From Paraburkholderia panacisoli (GTDB lineage Bacteria > Pseudomonadota > Gammaproteobacteria > Burkholderiales > Burkholderiaceae), in the NCBI RefSeq assembly GCF_008369935.1, contig NZ_VTUZ01000036.1:1-64000 (forward strand): a stretch of DNA of 64,000 nt. The letters run 5' to 3'. Under the pieces are notes generated by a model, which saw only the letters and a program-made list of their open reading frames with translations, did no database searches and was not told the DNA's origin. This document shows positions 26,735-35,667 of the stretch, piece by piece. A program made the position numbers and the translations under genes. Numbering within the stretch: position 1 is the first letter of the stretch; the number at the start of each line of letters is the position of its first letter.

Positions 26735-27607
26735 ATGAGAACAGCCGGGAAGTACAAGGTACTCCTGATGATCTGGCTACTCCAGTTCGTCAACTATCTC
26801 GACCGCATCAAACTGTCGAGCGCAGCGCCTACCATGATGCGAGAAGCGATCTATATCACGGGTGCGGGCGTCACCAACATGTCGCTCGGCCTGCCCGATC
26901 TCGGCTTCATTGGCCTGGCCGAAGTCGCCGAACACACCGCACGGATTCGCGACGCGGTCGCGTTGCCGCTGATCGTCGACGCCGACACCGGCTTCGGCAA
27001 CGCGCTGAACGTGCGCCAGACCGTGCGCGTACTCGAGCGCAGCGGCGCCGACTTCATCCAGTTCGAAGACCAGATCATGCCGAAGAAATGCGGCCGCTTT
27101 TCCGGCAAGGAAGTGGTCAGCACGAGCGAGATGGTCGGCAAGATCCGCGCGGCCGTCGATGGCCGACAAGACGGCAATCTGCAGATCATGGCGCGCACCG
27201 ACGCGGCCGCGGTCCACGGCATCGAGTACGCGATCGAGCGCGGCCATCGCTTCATCGAGGCCGGCGCCGACATTCTGTTTATCGAAGCGACCGAGTCGCT
27301 TGCCGACATCGAGCGCCTGCCGTCGCTGTTCGACAAGCCGCAACTGATCAATATCGTGATCGGCGGCAAGACACCGGTGCAATCGCGGGAAGCGCTCGCC
27401 AGGCTCGGCTACGGCATCGTGCTGTACACGAACGCGGCGCTGCAAGGCGCGGTGCTCGGCATGCAGCGCGCGCTCGGCACGTTGAAGAGCAACGGCCGAC
27501 TCGACGAAGACGCGACCTTGGTCGCGCCGTTCAGCGAGCGCCAGCGCCTCGTCAACAAGCCGTTGTACGACCAACTCGATCGCGAATACGCAGCAAAAGG
27601 CAAGTGA
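26735..27607 (+). CDS. Chimeric gene: MFS N-terminus joined to an isocitrate lyase/PEP mutase-family body
   Basis: The first 34 residues (KYKVLLMIW, then LLQFVNYLDRIKLS) match the start of the MFS transporter at 30765. The next 256 residues are an isocitrate lyase/PEP mutase superfamily barrel: YITGAGVTN, the Mg-binding VDADTGFGNALNV, FEDQIMPKKCGRF at the catalytic loop, and ARTDAAAV. The usual first 30 residues (first helix and strand) of the enzyme are replaced by the transporter's first membrane helix. The frame is open throughout, so a membrane-tethered protein could be made, but loss of the first barrel strand may inactivate it. Confidence 0.75.
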   Translation: MRTAGKYKVLLMIWLLQFVNYLDRIKLSSAAPTMMREAIYITGAGVTNMSLGLPDLGFIGLAEVAEHTARIRDAVALPLIVDADTGFGNALNVRQTVRVLERSGADFIQFEDQIMPKKCGRFSGKEVVSTSEMVGKIRAAVDGRQDGNLQIMARTDAAAVHGIEYAIERGHRFIEAGADILFIEATESLADIERLPSLFDKPQLINIVIGGKTPVQSREALARLGYGIVLYTNAALQGAVLGMQRALGTLKSNGRLDEDATLVAPFSERQRLVNKPLYDQLDREYAAKGK

Positions 27608-27651
27608 GCGGCAACGCGATTTGATCACACCAACAAAATCACGGAGACTTT

Positions 27652-29019
27652 ATGGCAATGACACCCAACCTAGGCGACGCGCGCGACGTTAATGCGGCCG
27701 CTGTCACGAGCGCCCGGCATGCTGGCAGCGCAGAAAGCGCCGCGGCGCCAGTACGCATCCGCTCGATTGTTGGCGGCCTGGCCGGCAATCTGATCGAGTG
27801 GTACGACTTTCTCGCATACAGCATCTTCTCCATCTATTTCGCGAAGTCGTTCTTCCCGAGCGACAAGCCGACCGTGCAGTTGATGAACACCGCCGCGATC
27901 GCAGCGGTCGGTTATGTGGCGCGGCCGCTCGGCAGTTGGCTGATCGGGCTGTATGCGGATCGGCGCGGCCGTAAATCGGCGTTGACCTGGTCCGTCACGG
28001 CAATGTGCGTCGGCTCGCTGATGATCGCCGTCACGCCGGGCTACGCGACGATCGGCGTGTTCGCGCCGGTTCTGCTGATTCTCGCGCGGTTGCTGCAAGG
28101 CTTGAGCATGGGGGGCGAATACGGCACCAGTGCGACCTATCTGAGCGAGATCGCTCCGCCACACCGCCGCGGTTTCTATCTTGGCTTTCTGCAGGTCAGC
28201 GTGGTGGCGGGACAGTTGGTCGCACTCGCGTTGATGCTGGTGATGCAGAACGTGCTATTCACGTCGCAGCAGATCGAGCGTTGGGGCTGGCGCATTCCCT
28301 TCGTGATCGGTGGTGCGCTCGCGCTGTTTGCGCTGTACATGCGCCGTAACGTCACTGAAACCGAAGCGTTCAAACAGAGTGCGCGGCAAACTGGGCCATC
28401 GGTCGGCCAGCAGATGCTGCAGCACTGGCGGCAGCTCGCGCTTGCAATCGGCATCACGGTCGGCGGCACTGTCGGCTTCTATACCTACACGGTGTACATG
28501 CAGAAGTATCTGGTCAATTCGGTCGGCCTCAGCAAGGAAATATCAACGCTTATCTCCGCCGGCGCGCTGCTGCTGTATTTGCCGCTGCAGCCGCTGTTCG
28601 GCCTCGCGTCGGATGTGTTCGGTCGGCGCCCGGTGCTGATCTGTTTCGGCGTGTGCTGCACGTTCTTCTCGGTGCCGTTGTTCACGGCGCTCAGTCACAC
28701 GAAAGATCCGCTCGTTGCGTTCCTGCTGTCGTTCGCAGGACTCGTGATGCTGAGCGGCTTCACGTCGGTCCACATGCTCGCGAAGACCGAGCTGTTTCCG
28801 GCGCGAATCCGTGCGCTCGCAGTCGGCTTGCCTTACGCGCTGACGACGGCGATTCTCGGTGGCACGACGGAGTTCGTCGCGTTGCGCTTCAAGGCGAACG
28901 GTCACGAACAGTACTTTTATTGGTACGTGACCGCGTGGGCGGCGGTGTCGCTTCTCGTCTATATCCGGATGCCGGAAACCAATTGTCGAAAAATCGCAGC
29001 AATTGAATGCGTGATGTAG
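27652..29019 (+). CDS. MFS transporter, metabolite:H+ symporter (MHS) family
   Basis: This 455-residue protein has twelve TM helices. GNLIEWYDFLAYSIFS near residue 45 and GGEYGTSATYLSEIAPPHRRG are hallmarks of the MHS group that imports alpha-ketoglutarate, citrate and related acids. It follows the chimeric lyase gene by 44 bp. The final residues after RMPETN do not look like the usual family end, and base composition changes sharply just beyond, so a rearrangement may have replaced the last few codons. An internal 78 bp of this gene is duplicated at 23331. Confidence 0.87.
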   Translation: MAMTPNLGDARDVNAAAVTSARHAGSAESAAAPVRIRSIVGGLAGNLIEWYDFLAYSIFSIYFAKSFFPSDKPTVQLMNTAAIAAVGYVARPLGSWLIGLYADRRGRKSALTWSVTAMCVGSLMIAVTPGYATIGVFAPVLLILARLLQGLSMGGEYGTSATYLSEIAPPHRRGFYLGFLQVSVVAGQLVALALMLVMQNVLFTSQQIERWGWRIPFVIGGALALFALYMRRNVTETEAFKQSARQTGPSVGQQMLQHWRQLALAIGITVGGTVGFYTYTVYMQKYLVNSVGLSKEISTLISAGALLLYLPLQPLFGLASDVFGRRPVLICFGVCCTFFSVPLFTALSHTKDPLVAFLLSFAGLVMLSGFTSVHMLAKTELFPARIRALAVGLPYALTTAILGGTTEFVALRFKANGHEQYFYWYVTAWAAVSLLVYIRMPETNCRKIAAIECVM

Positions 29020-29031
29020 CCTGACAAAAAC

Positions 29032-29077
29032 GGACCCAGTTTAAACTCAGTTAAAAACTGTCTTGACTACTGGGTCC
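29032..29077. repeat. Inverted repeat at the edge of the low-GC gene
   Basis: Perfect 9-bp arms GGACCCAGT and ACTGGGTCC enclose 28 bp. It lies between the MFS stop and the hydroxyacid dehydrogenase start. It could be a terminator, an operator or the scar of an element; the arms lack a T run. Confidence 0.5.
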
Positions 29078-29101
29078 ACTTTACTCAGGAAGAGAAGACC
29101 A

Positions 29102-30082
29102 ATGAAAATTGCAATACTTGATGACTATCACGACACCATACGCACCCTACCTTGTTTTAAAAAATTGATAGGCCATGAAATCAAGATTTGGAACGATCAT
29201 GTACAAAATGTTGATGTGCTAGCTGAACGATTACAAGAGATCGAAGTGCTAGTATTGAATCGCGAGCGCACCAAAATTCAGGCTGCATTATTAGAGCGCC
29301 TCCCCAATCTCAAACTGATCAGCCAACGTAGCGTTTATCCACACATCGACATTGTTGCCTGCACACGACTCGGTGTGATCGTCTCATCTAGTCAGCACGC
29401 TGATACCCCTAACTATGCTGCGGCAGAAATGACGTGGGGCTTAGTGCTTGCCGGTGTGCGCCAGATTCCGCAGCAAATGTCGGCTCTCAAGGCAGGAAAG
29501 TGGCAAATCGGTGCTGGTAGTACTTTGCGTGAGAAGACCTTAGGTATTTATGGTTATGGCCGGATTGGGCGCGTGGTTGCTGGATATGGCAAAGTCTTTG
29601 GTATGAAAGTGTTGATATGGGCGCGCGCGGAATCACTCAAGAAGGCAATAGAGGATGGCTACGAAATTGCTGAAAGTAAGCAGGCTTTTTTTGAAACATC
29701 TGATGTCATTTCTCTGCATATGCGATTGTACGACGCAACGCGCGGCATTGTCACCGCTGACGATCTCGCCCACATGAAGACGACCGCACTGTTCGTCAAC
29801 ACAAGCCGAGCAGCACTTGTAACACCAGGCGCATTGGTACAGGCTCTACAAGCAGGACGCCCAGGAATGGCTGCCGTGGATGTGTTCGAAGATGAGCCTG
29901 TGCCAGACATTAAACATCCGTTACTCAACATGGATAATGTTGTTTGTACGCCGCATATCGGCTATGTATCGCGCGATGAATTTGAAATCCAATTTACCGA
30001 TATTTTTGATCAGATTGTCGCCTTTTCAAACGGCCATCCAACGCATGTTGTGAATCCCGAAGTGTTAAAAAATCGTCGTTAG
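29102..30082 (+). CDS. D-2-hydroxyacid dehydrogenase family protein (low GC)
   Basis: Read from ATG 29102 the protein has 326 residues: a catalytic domain split around an NAD-binding Rossmann domain with GIYGYGRIGR (about residue 150). The family's active-site Arg lies in VNTSRAAL, the acid in the EDEP segment and the His in TPHIGY. It would interconvert a 2-hydroxyacid and a 2-ketoacid with NAD(H). The base composition is clearly lower in GC than its neighbours, with many TTA, ATA and AAA codons, which points to recent acquisition. It is flanked by an inverted repeat upstream and a gene remnant downstream. Confidence 0.85.
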   Translation: MKIAILDDYHDTIRTLPCFKKLIGHEIKIWNDHVQNVDVLAERLQEIEVLVLNRERTKIQAALLERLPNLKLISQRSVYPHIDIVACTRLGVIVSSSQHADTPNYAAAEMTWGLVLAGVRQIPQQMSALKAGKWQIGAGSTLREKTLGIYGYGRIGRVVAGYGKVFGMKVLIWARAESLKKAIEDGYEIAESKQAFFETSDVISLHMRLYDATRGIVTADDLAHMKTTALFVNTSRAALVTPGALVQALQAGRPGMAAVDVFEDEPVPDIKHPLLNMDNVVCTPHIGYVSRDEFEIQFTDIFDQIVAFSNGHPTHVVNPEVLKNRR

Positions 30083-30170
30083 CCTACAATCTACCATCAC
30101 CCAAGGAGTAAATCACCCCGGCTTTATCAGCCACTTTGAGTCTATGAATAACGTTTCATAGGAAATATGA

Positions 30171-30567
30171 ATGAACACATTCATAAAAGCAACTGTTGCG
30201 GCAGTCATCAGCGCTTTCACGCTCAGCGCATATTCAGGGGGAAGCCCAATGCTATATCCAGATGCATCCTGGTCGCATGGCCGTCCGGAAGACCTGGGCT
30301 GGTCCACTCAAAAATTGACAGAGATTGAGGTGGATCGATGACTGGCCAGGGGTATCAGAACCCCACTACACCGCCAAAGGCACGCTTGGAAAGAACCTTG
30401 TGATATTCCCTAACAAGGGGATTGTGGTCGTCTACCTGAACTACACGGACTATCCGGACAACACCGGCTCAGTTTCCGACACCGAACTAAAAGGCCTCCC
30501 GAGCATGAAGCAGTCTCAGATGACAAAGCTATTGCAACTGGTCCTCGCGGCAAGCCCGAAACAGTGA
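30171..30567 (+). pseudogene. Beta-lactamase-family serine hydrolase with the middle deleted
   Basis: The first frame (30171-30341) encodes a signal peptide and PEDLGWSTQKL, the usual start of secreted beta-lactamase/esterase-C-type proteins. From about 30325 another frame carries WPGVSEPHYTAKGTLGKN and FPNKGIVVVYLNYTDY, which match the C-terminal end of the same family. The roughly 300 residues in between, including the SxxK and YxN motifs, are missing. This is a large internal deletion, leaving no catalytic residues. Confidence 0.7.
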
Positions 30568-30764
30568 AAAGCTCGTGGGCGACGTGCCACCCCGTGCCAG
30601 TATGACTTGCGCCACCTATCCCTGATAGATATATCGGCTTGTTGAGGCGCACGGATGCACCGCGAGCACAAGGTCGACAGGGTACTAGCGGCCGTCGAAA
30701 CTACAGCGAAAACTTTAGCGTCCCAATGAGGCGCCAGGGCACAAAACAATCTTGGAAGGGACAC

Positions 30765-31994
30765 ATGAATTCCAGCGACAAATACAAGGTTTTGCTGATG
30801 ATCTGGATGCTCCAGTTCGTCAACTATCTGGACCGCATCAATCTCTCGATCGCCGCGCCGACGATGATGAAAGAGCTATCGATACGGCCGGCGCTCTTCG
30901 GCGTCGTGCTGGCCGCGTTCAGCCTGGGCTATGCGGTAGCGCAGATTCCCGGCGGTGTGCTGGCCGACCGCTTTGGCGCGAAGAGCCTTCTAATCGCCAG
31001 TCCGATTCTGTGGAGCGTTTTCACCGGCATGACGGGATTCGTCGCGAGCTTCATTGCGCTCGCCATCGTGCGGGTGCTGTTCGGCGCCGCCGAAGGCCTG
31101 TCGAACGGCGCGAGCTTCAAATTGATCGGCGATTATTTCCCGTCGCATGAACGCTCGGCCGCGAACGGCGCGTACCTGTCGGCGCTTGCACTCGGGCCGG
31201 CGTTTATTGCGCCGGTCGCCGTGTGGTTCCTGACGCACGTCGGCTGGCAGGGCATGTTCCGCTGGCTCGCATTACCGGGCTTCGTGATGGCGCTGCTGAT
31301 CTTTTTCGTGATTCCGTGCCGGTCGCGCGATACGGCTATAAGCCGCGAGGGAGCCGAAGCGCCTGCAGAAAGTGGCCGCTTTGTCGACGTCACGCGTATG
31401 CCAACATCGTGGCTCATCTTGATCGCCTACATGGCGTTCAATATCGCGTTCTGGGGCTACCTTGGCTGGATGCCAAGCTATCTGTCGCTCAGCCGTCACA
31501 TCGAGCTGAAAGCGCTGGGCTTTGCCGCGTCGGTGCCGTACCTCGCCGGCACGGTCGGCATGTTCGTGTTCGGCTGGCTCGGCAGCAAGGTGCTGTACCG
31601 CCATCGCTGTGTGCTGATCGCTGCGATCTATCTTTGCACGGCCGTCTGCCTATATGTGACATACAACGTCGCGACTGCGCAGGCGAGCATCGTCGGTTTG
31701 TCGGCAGCCGGGTTCTTCCTGTACGGCGGTTTCGGGCCGGTGTGGTCGGTGGTGCTGGATCTGACGCCCGGCAACCTGCGCGGCGCGTTCTCGGGTTTCG
31801 TCAACTGCGGTGGGCAGATCGGCGGCTTCTTTGCGCCGATCATCGTCGGTTGGTTGGTCGGTGCGACCGGGTCGTTCACGGGCGGCTTTCTGTTCATGAT
31901 CGGCGCATTGCTGGTGGCGGCACTGTGTTTCGTCGCATTGCAGGCTGTCAAGCGCGACTGGCCGATGCGGCCGGGAGCGGCGATCGCGGTGTGA
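30765..31994 (+). CDS. MFS transporter, anion:cation symporter (ACS) family
   Basis: The start ATG 30765, with GGAAGGGA upstream, gives 409 residues with twelve TM helices. The opening FVNYLDRINLSIAAPTM and GVLADRFGAKSLL are typical of ACS-family importers of sugar acids and carboxylates (the galactonate/glucarate type). Longer upstream starts add unrelated residues. Its first 34 codons are duplicated, with changes, as the start of the chimeric lyase gene at 26735. It is followed by an alpha/beta hydrolase gene 66 bp downstream and may be cotranscribed. Confidence 0.9.
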   Translation: MNSSDKYKVLLMIWMLQFVNYLDRINLSIAAPTMMKELSIRPALFGVVLAAFSLGYAVAQIPGGVLADRFGAKSLLIASPILWSVFTGMTGFVASFIALAIVRVLFGAAEGLSNGASFKLIGDYFPSHERSAANGAYLSALALGPAFIAPVAVWFLTHVGWQGMFRWLALPGFVMALLIFFVIPCRSRDTAISREGAEAPAESGRFVDVTRMPTSWLILIAYMAFNIAFWGYLGWMPSYLSLSRHIELKALGFAASVPYLAGTVGMFVFGWLGSKVLYRHRCVLIAAIYLCTAVCLYVTYNVATAQASIVGLSAAGFFLYGGFGPVWSVVLDLTPGNLRGAFSGFVNCGGQIGGFFAPIIVGWLVGATGSFTGGFLFMIGALLVAALCFVALQAVKRDWPMRPGAAIAV

Positions 31995-32060
31995 CATTCG
32001 CGCGGTGCCTGGAATGATTCGCGCTTGTGTGTGACGTAGTCAATTTTTAAGCCTTACACC

Positions 32061-33116
32061 ATGGCCCAAACCTTTCACAATTTTCCGCGGCAGCCTATCG
32101 ACTCGCCCCCGATCACTTTTTCCGAACCGAATCCGACTGCAGGCACGCTTGAACTGCGTTCAATCCGCAGCTTCTTCCTGGGCGGCCGGACGGTCAGGCT
32201 CTCGGGGCTACCCGTTGAACAGCGCCGCACCGTCATGGGAGGCGTGCCGCGTACGGTCGATCCGAACGGCGACTACAGCGTCGGGCAGATGTATGTCCAG
32301 GAATACCGGCTCGCGGCGCCGCGCCACGCGTTGCCCATTCTCCTCTGGCATGGCGGCGGCATGACGGGCAGCCATTGGGAGAGCACTGCCGATGGCCACG
32401 TGGGATGGTTGTGGTTGTTGCTCAGAGCTGGCTACGACGTTCTCGTTTGCGACGCGGTCGAACGCGGTCGAGCCTCCTGGGCGCGATTCCCCGAAATCTA
32501 CGCAGGGCCGCCCCTGTTTCGCACGAGGGAGGAAGCCTGGCATATGTTCCGCATTGGTCCGGTCGGTGGTTACACGACCGATCCCCTCCTGCGTCGCGCA
32601 TTTGCCGGCCAGCAGTTCCCGGTCGAGGCATTTGACGCCTTCTCGCAGCAGTGGGTGGCGCGTTGGCCGGATCACGAACCTCTCACACTGGAGGCTTACG
32701 ACGCGCTGCTTGCCTGGGTCGGCCGCGCCATCGTTATCGGCCATAGTCAGGGCGGCGGGTTCGCCATGGCAGCGGCTCAGCGCTCTGCACGGCACGTCGC
32801 GGCTGTGGTTGCAATCGAGCCCGGCGGTGTGCCGGCCGCGCCCACCCGCACCCTCGCGCCGCACCTTATCGTCTGGGGTGACCATTTCGAGCCGCCGTCG
32901 CCGCTTTGCCCGCATCCTGTCTGGTCCAGTTATCGCGCGATGGCCGACGCGTACTGCGCCGCCGCGGTGCGCTATGCCGGCCCCACAAACCCGTTCGACG
33001 TATTCGATCTGCCGGGCCTTGGCATTCGCGGCAATTCGCACTTCCCGATGAACGACCGCAATGCCCCGGAGGTCGCAGCCTTGATCGTTGACTGGCTCGC
33101 GCGCTGCGCCGGGTAG
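32061..33116 (+). CDS. Alpha/beta hydrolase (esterase-like)
   Basis: This 351-residue protein carries an oxyanion-hole LLWHGGGMTG (about residue 93), the nucleophile elbow VIGHSQGGGFAM (Ser near residue 230) and a late His in GIRGNSHFPMND as the probable catalytic base. There is no signal peptide. It is larger than minimal esterases, with an insert of about 80 residues before the nucleophile. The location after an MFS gene suggests hydrolysis of an imported ester, but the substrate is unknown. Confidence 0.82.
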   Translation: MAQTFHNFPRQPIDSPPITFSEPNPTAGTLELRSIRSFFLGGRTVRLSGLPVEQRRTVMGGVPRTVDPNGDYSVGQMYVQEYRLAAPRHALPILLWHGGGMTGSHWESTADGHVGWLWLLLRAGYDVLVCDAVERGRASWARFPEIYAGPPLFRTREEAWHMFRIGPVGGYTTDPLLRRAFAGQQFPVEAFDAFSQQWVARWPDHEPLTLEAYDALLAWVGRAIVIGHSQGGGFAMAAAQRSARHVAAVVAIEPGGVPAAPTRTLAPHLIVWGDHFEPPSPLCPHPVWSSYRAMADAYCAAAVRYAGPTNPFDVFDLPGLGIRGNSHFPMNDRNAPEVAALIVDWLARCAG

Positions 33117-33158
33117 GTGGGTGCGCCACGCGGGAGGGCGGTAGGCGTCGTGACGGCT

Positions 33159-33265
33159 CTGATAATCATATAGCCGGCCTCCTGTGCGTCACATCGGTGT
33201 CGCAACCCTGACTCTACGCCAGCCGTCCTACAGGAACGGCGCGAGGCCGGCTATATGATTATCAG
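33159..33265. repeat. Long perfect inverted repeat at the transposase start
   Basis: Perfect 23-bp arms (33159-33181 and 33243-33265, containing ATAATCATATAGCCGG) enclose 61 bp. The right arm ends at the GTG start of the IS4-like transposase frame. It may be an insertion-sequence end, a duplicated terminal repeat or a strong RNA hairpin. Confidence 0.75.
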
Positions 33266-34650
33266 TGCCGTTTGAAGAGGTGATGAAGCGTTTCGAGCAG
33301 CAGGCACCGGTATGCGTGATGGCACGCCTGGGACTGCAGAGAGCCATCGCGCCGCAATGGATCGACGAGGTGTTTACCAAGCACCGGCAACGGCAATATC
33401 CACGGGAATTGCTGTTCTCGACGGTGGTGGAGCTCATGACGCTGGTGTCGCTGGGACTGAGCCCGTCGCTGCACGCTGCCGCGACGCAGACGAAGCACCT
33501 GCCGGTGTCGCTGGCCGCGCTGTATGAGAAGGTCAACCGCACCGAACCCGCGAACCTGCGTGCCCTGGTTCAGGGTAGCGCACAGCGTCTGGAACCGGTG
33601 CTGGCGGCCTGGCCATGCCAGGCCAGGCCAGCCTGCCCGGCTGGCGTGTGCGGGTGCTTGATGGCAATCACCTGCCGGCCAGTGAGGAACGGCTGGCGGC
33701 GCTGCGCGAACAGCGGGGCGCCGCCTTGCCCGGGCACGCCCTAGTCGTCTACGAGCCGGATCTGGGTCTGGTCACGGATCTGATCGCGGTTGAGGACGCG
33801 CACGCGCAGGAGCGTTCCGCGGTGGCCCCGCTGCTCAAGTGTGCCGACCCGGGCGAGCTGTGGCTGGCCGACCGGAATTTTTGCACCAGCGCGATCCTGC
33901 TGGGCTGGCATCAGGCGCAGGCCAGCTTCATCGTGCGTGAACATGGCCGCAACAGCCCGGCGCTAGCCAGCAGTGGGCCGTGGGTGAAAGCTGCGCGCAT
34001 CGAGACCGGGCAGGTACGTGAACAACGCATTGACCTGAAGTCGGGGCTGCAGGGCTGGCGGCGCATCGAACTGCAACTGGACCAGCCCACCGAGGCCGGC
34101 GACACGGTGATCCGGTTCTGGAGCAATCTGCCTGCCGCGGTGGGCGTACACGAGATCGCCCGACTCTATCGCAAGCGCTGGCGTATCGAAGGCGTGTTCC
34201 AGCGACTCGAGTCGGTCCTGCACAGCGAGATCCCGCTCCCTGGGTCATCCAGGTGCCGCGCTGCTGGGCTTTACCGTCGCGCTGCTGGCGTACAACGTGC
34301 TGGCCATGCTCAAGCGCAGTGTTGAAGCCGCGCATGCTGCAGCCGATGAAACAGGCGCACCGCCGCCGGAGGTCTCGACGTATTACCTTGCCGTGCAGAT
34401 TCGCGGCCAGTATGAGGGCATGCTCATCGCACTGCCGCCGAACGAATGGTCGCATTGGAGCGATGCGACGCCCGATGTGATTGCCTGCAAACTGCTCGAG
34501 CTGGCACGCGGCGTCGATCCAGCTCAGGTACGCACACGCAGACGTGGTCCCAAGAACCGCAAACCCGTACCCTATGTCGAAGGGGCGGTAGCCCGTGCCC
34601 ATCACAGTACCGCTCGCCTGCTTAAACGCGCCAAAGGCGGGACATCTTGA
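33265..34650 (+). pseudogene. IS4-family transposase with two frameshifts
   Basis: Three consecutive frames make one transposase of about 460 residues: an N-terminal helical region (33265 on), the DDE core with Asp in VLDGNHLPAS and Asp in LWLADRNFCT, and YRKRWRIEGVFQRLE with the catalytic Glu in the IS4 YREK-like motif. A C-terminal tail ends at 34650. Frame changes occur near 33610 and near 34240, each fixed by a one-base correction (GQASLPGWRVRVLDG and SLGHPGAALLGF are then readable). As given it is inactive. The exact ends of the element are unclear apart from the inverted repeat on the left. Confidence 0.82.
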
Positions 34651-34799
34651 TCAAGACCTTGAAAGGGCCGCGTCTTAGAGGCCAGCGCTCTTCGGCCAAA
34701 GATGTCTTGCAACGGTTAGTCGGAAATATAATACCGCGAGTCGACGGAGACCTCGATCGCTATGGCTGCGGCGACTCTGCTTGCTGAGCGCGGGTAGTG

Positions 34800-35477
34800 T
34801 CAGGCGCTGGCGCTGCTGCGTACCAGTAGCCCCATCCGCAGTAGCGCGCCCAAGAGGAGCCCTACTGCGAACCATAACGCCACATCGTGTATCAGTCTGG
34901 TTGCGAGCCCCCCGAACACAGCACCGGCGAAGAAGCTGAATCCTGCCGCTCCAAGCAGCGACGCGTCGTGAAGAGCCGACTTGTCGTATCTTGGGATCAG
35001 TCCTTCGAGCAATTTCTTCGCTGCGCGGCGAAGGTTTCCGGTTGTCATCACAGACGTGTACGTAAGATTCTCGATGTGCGTGAAGGACAAGGTCTGCAGC
35101 GTAGCGACGAATGTGATACCTGGGATCAGCCAAAGCTCTGAGCGTCCGCACACACCGCTAGCCGCTACAGCCAGAAAGAAAATTTCAAGCAAAAGGCAGA
35201 CAAGTGCGGGGCGCGGGAGCGAGTTCGCGACGGCGTCGAGGCGCAGGAGGTGAGCCATAAATACCGCGATTACAAAGGCGACAAGCGGGGGAATGTGCAG
35301 CCGCGCCTGGGTCCAGTCACCAGCTGCTATCTTGATGCCGAGGAGTGCCACGTTTCCCGTCATCGTGTTCGCGAATACACCGCCGTGGCCAACGTACGTA
35401 TACGCGTCGAGAAAGCCTCCGGACAGCGTCAAGAGTACGGCGACGCCGCGGCTTCTACTTGCCTCATCGAGATCCAT
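34800..35477 (-). CDS. YoaK/DUF1275 family membrane protein
   Basis: This 225-residue protein has about six TM helices and the conserved opening LSGGFLDAYTYVGHGGVFANTMTGN typical of DUF1275 (YoaK). A second family motif is TSVMTTGNLRRAAKKL at about residue 140. The biochemical function is not established. It stands alone between the IS4 remnant and the pyruvate-oxidase-like operon and has the same orientation as that operon, 190 bp downstream of it. Confidence 0.87.
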   Translation of the reverse strand: MDLDEASRSRGVAVLLTLSGGFLDAYTYVGHGGVFANTMTGNVALLGIKIAAGDWTQARLHIPPLVAFVIAVFMAHLLRLDAVANSLPRPALVCLLLEIFFLAVAASGVCGRSELWLIPGITFVATLQTLSFTHIENLTYTSVMTTGNLRRAAKKLLEGLIPRYDKSALHDASLLGAAGFSFFAGAVFGGLATRLIHDVALWFAVGLLLGALLRMGLLVRSSASA

Positions 35478-35667
35478 CGTGTTCGCTCCTGCGCAAGCTA
35501 TCGGGTGAACGCGGACAATGAGCGTGGAAGCGGCGCATAAATTCCAGACTCGACGATTTCGACCGCCATGTCATTAATCTCGCGTAGAAAAAGAATTTGA
35601 CGACGCATCGCAAACTGACCAAACACGTCAACCTTTCCGTGCCCTGAGGCGCGTGCGTGATTCACGG

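Noticed and set aside
26735..27607. Chimeric lyase start as a simple mis-called start codon
   Set aside because: The enzyme similarity begins only at YITGAGVTN, there is no closer start with a ribosome site, and the preceding 34 codons clearly match an MFS start.
33159..33265. Perfect inverted repeat as a terminator for the alpha/beta hydrolase gene
   Set aside because: The loop is 61 nt and no T run follows; an insertion-sequence end or regulatory hairpin is more likely.
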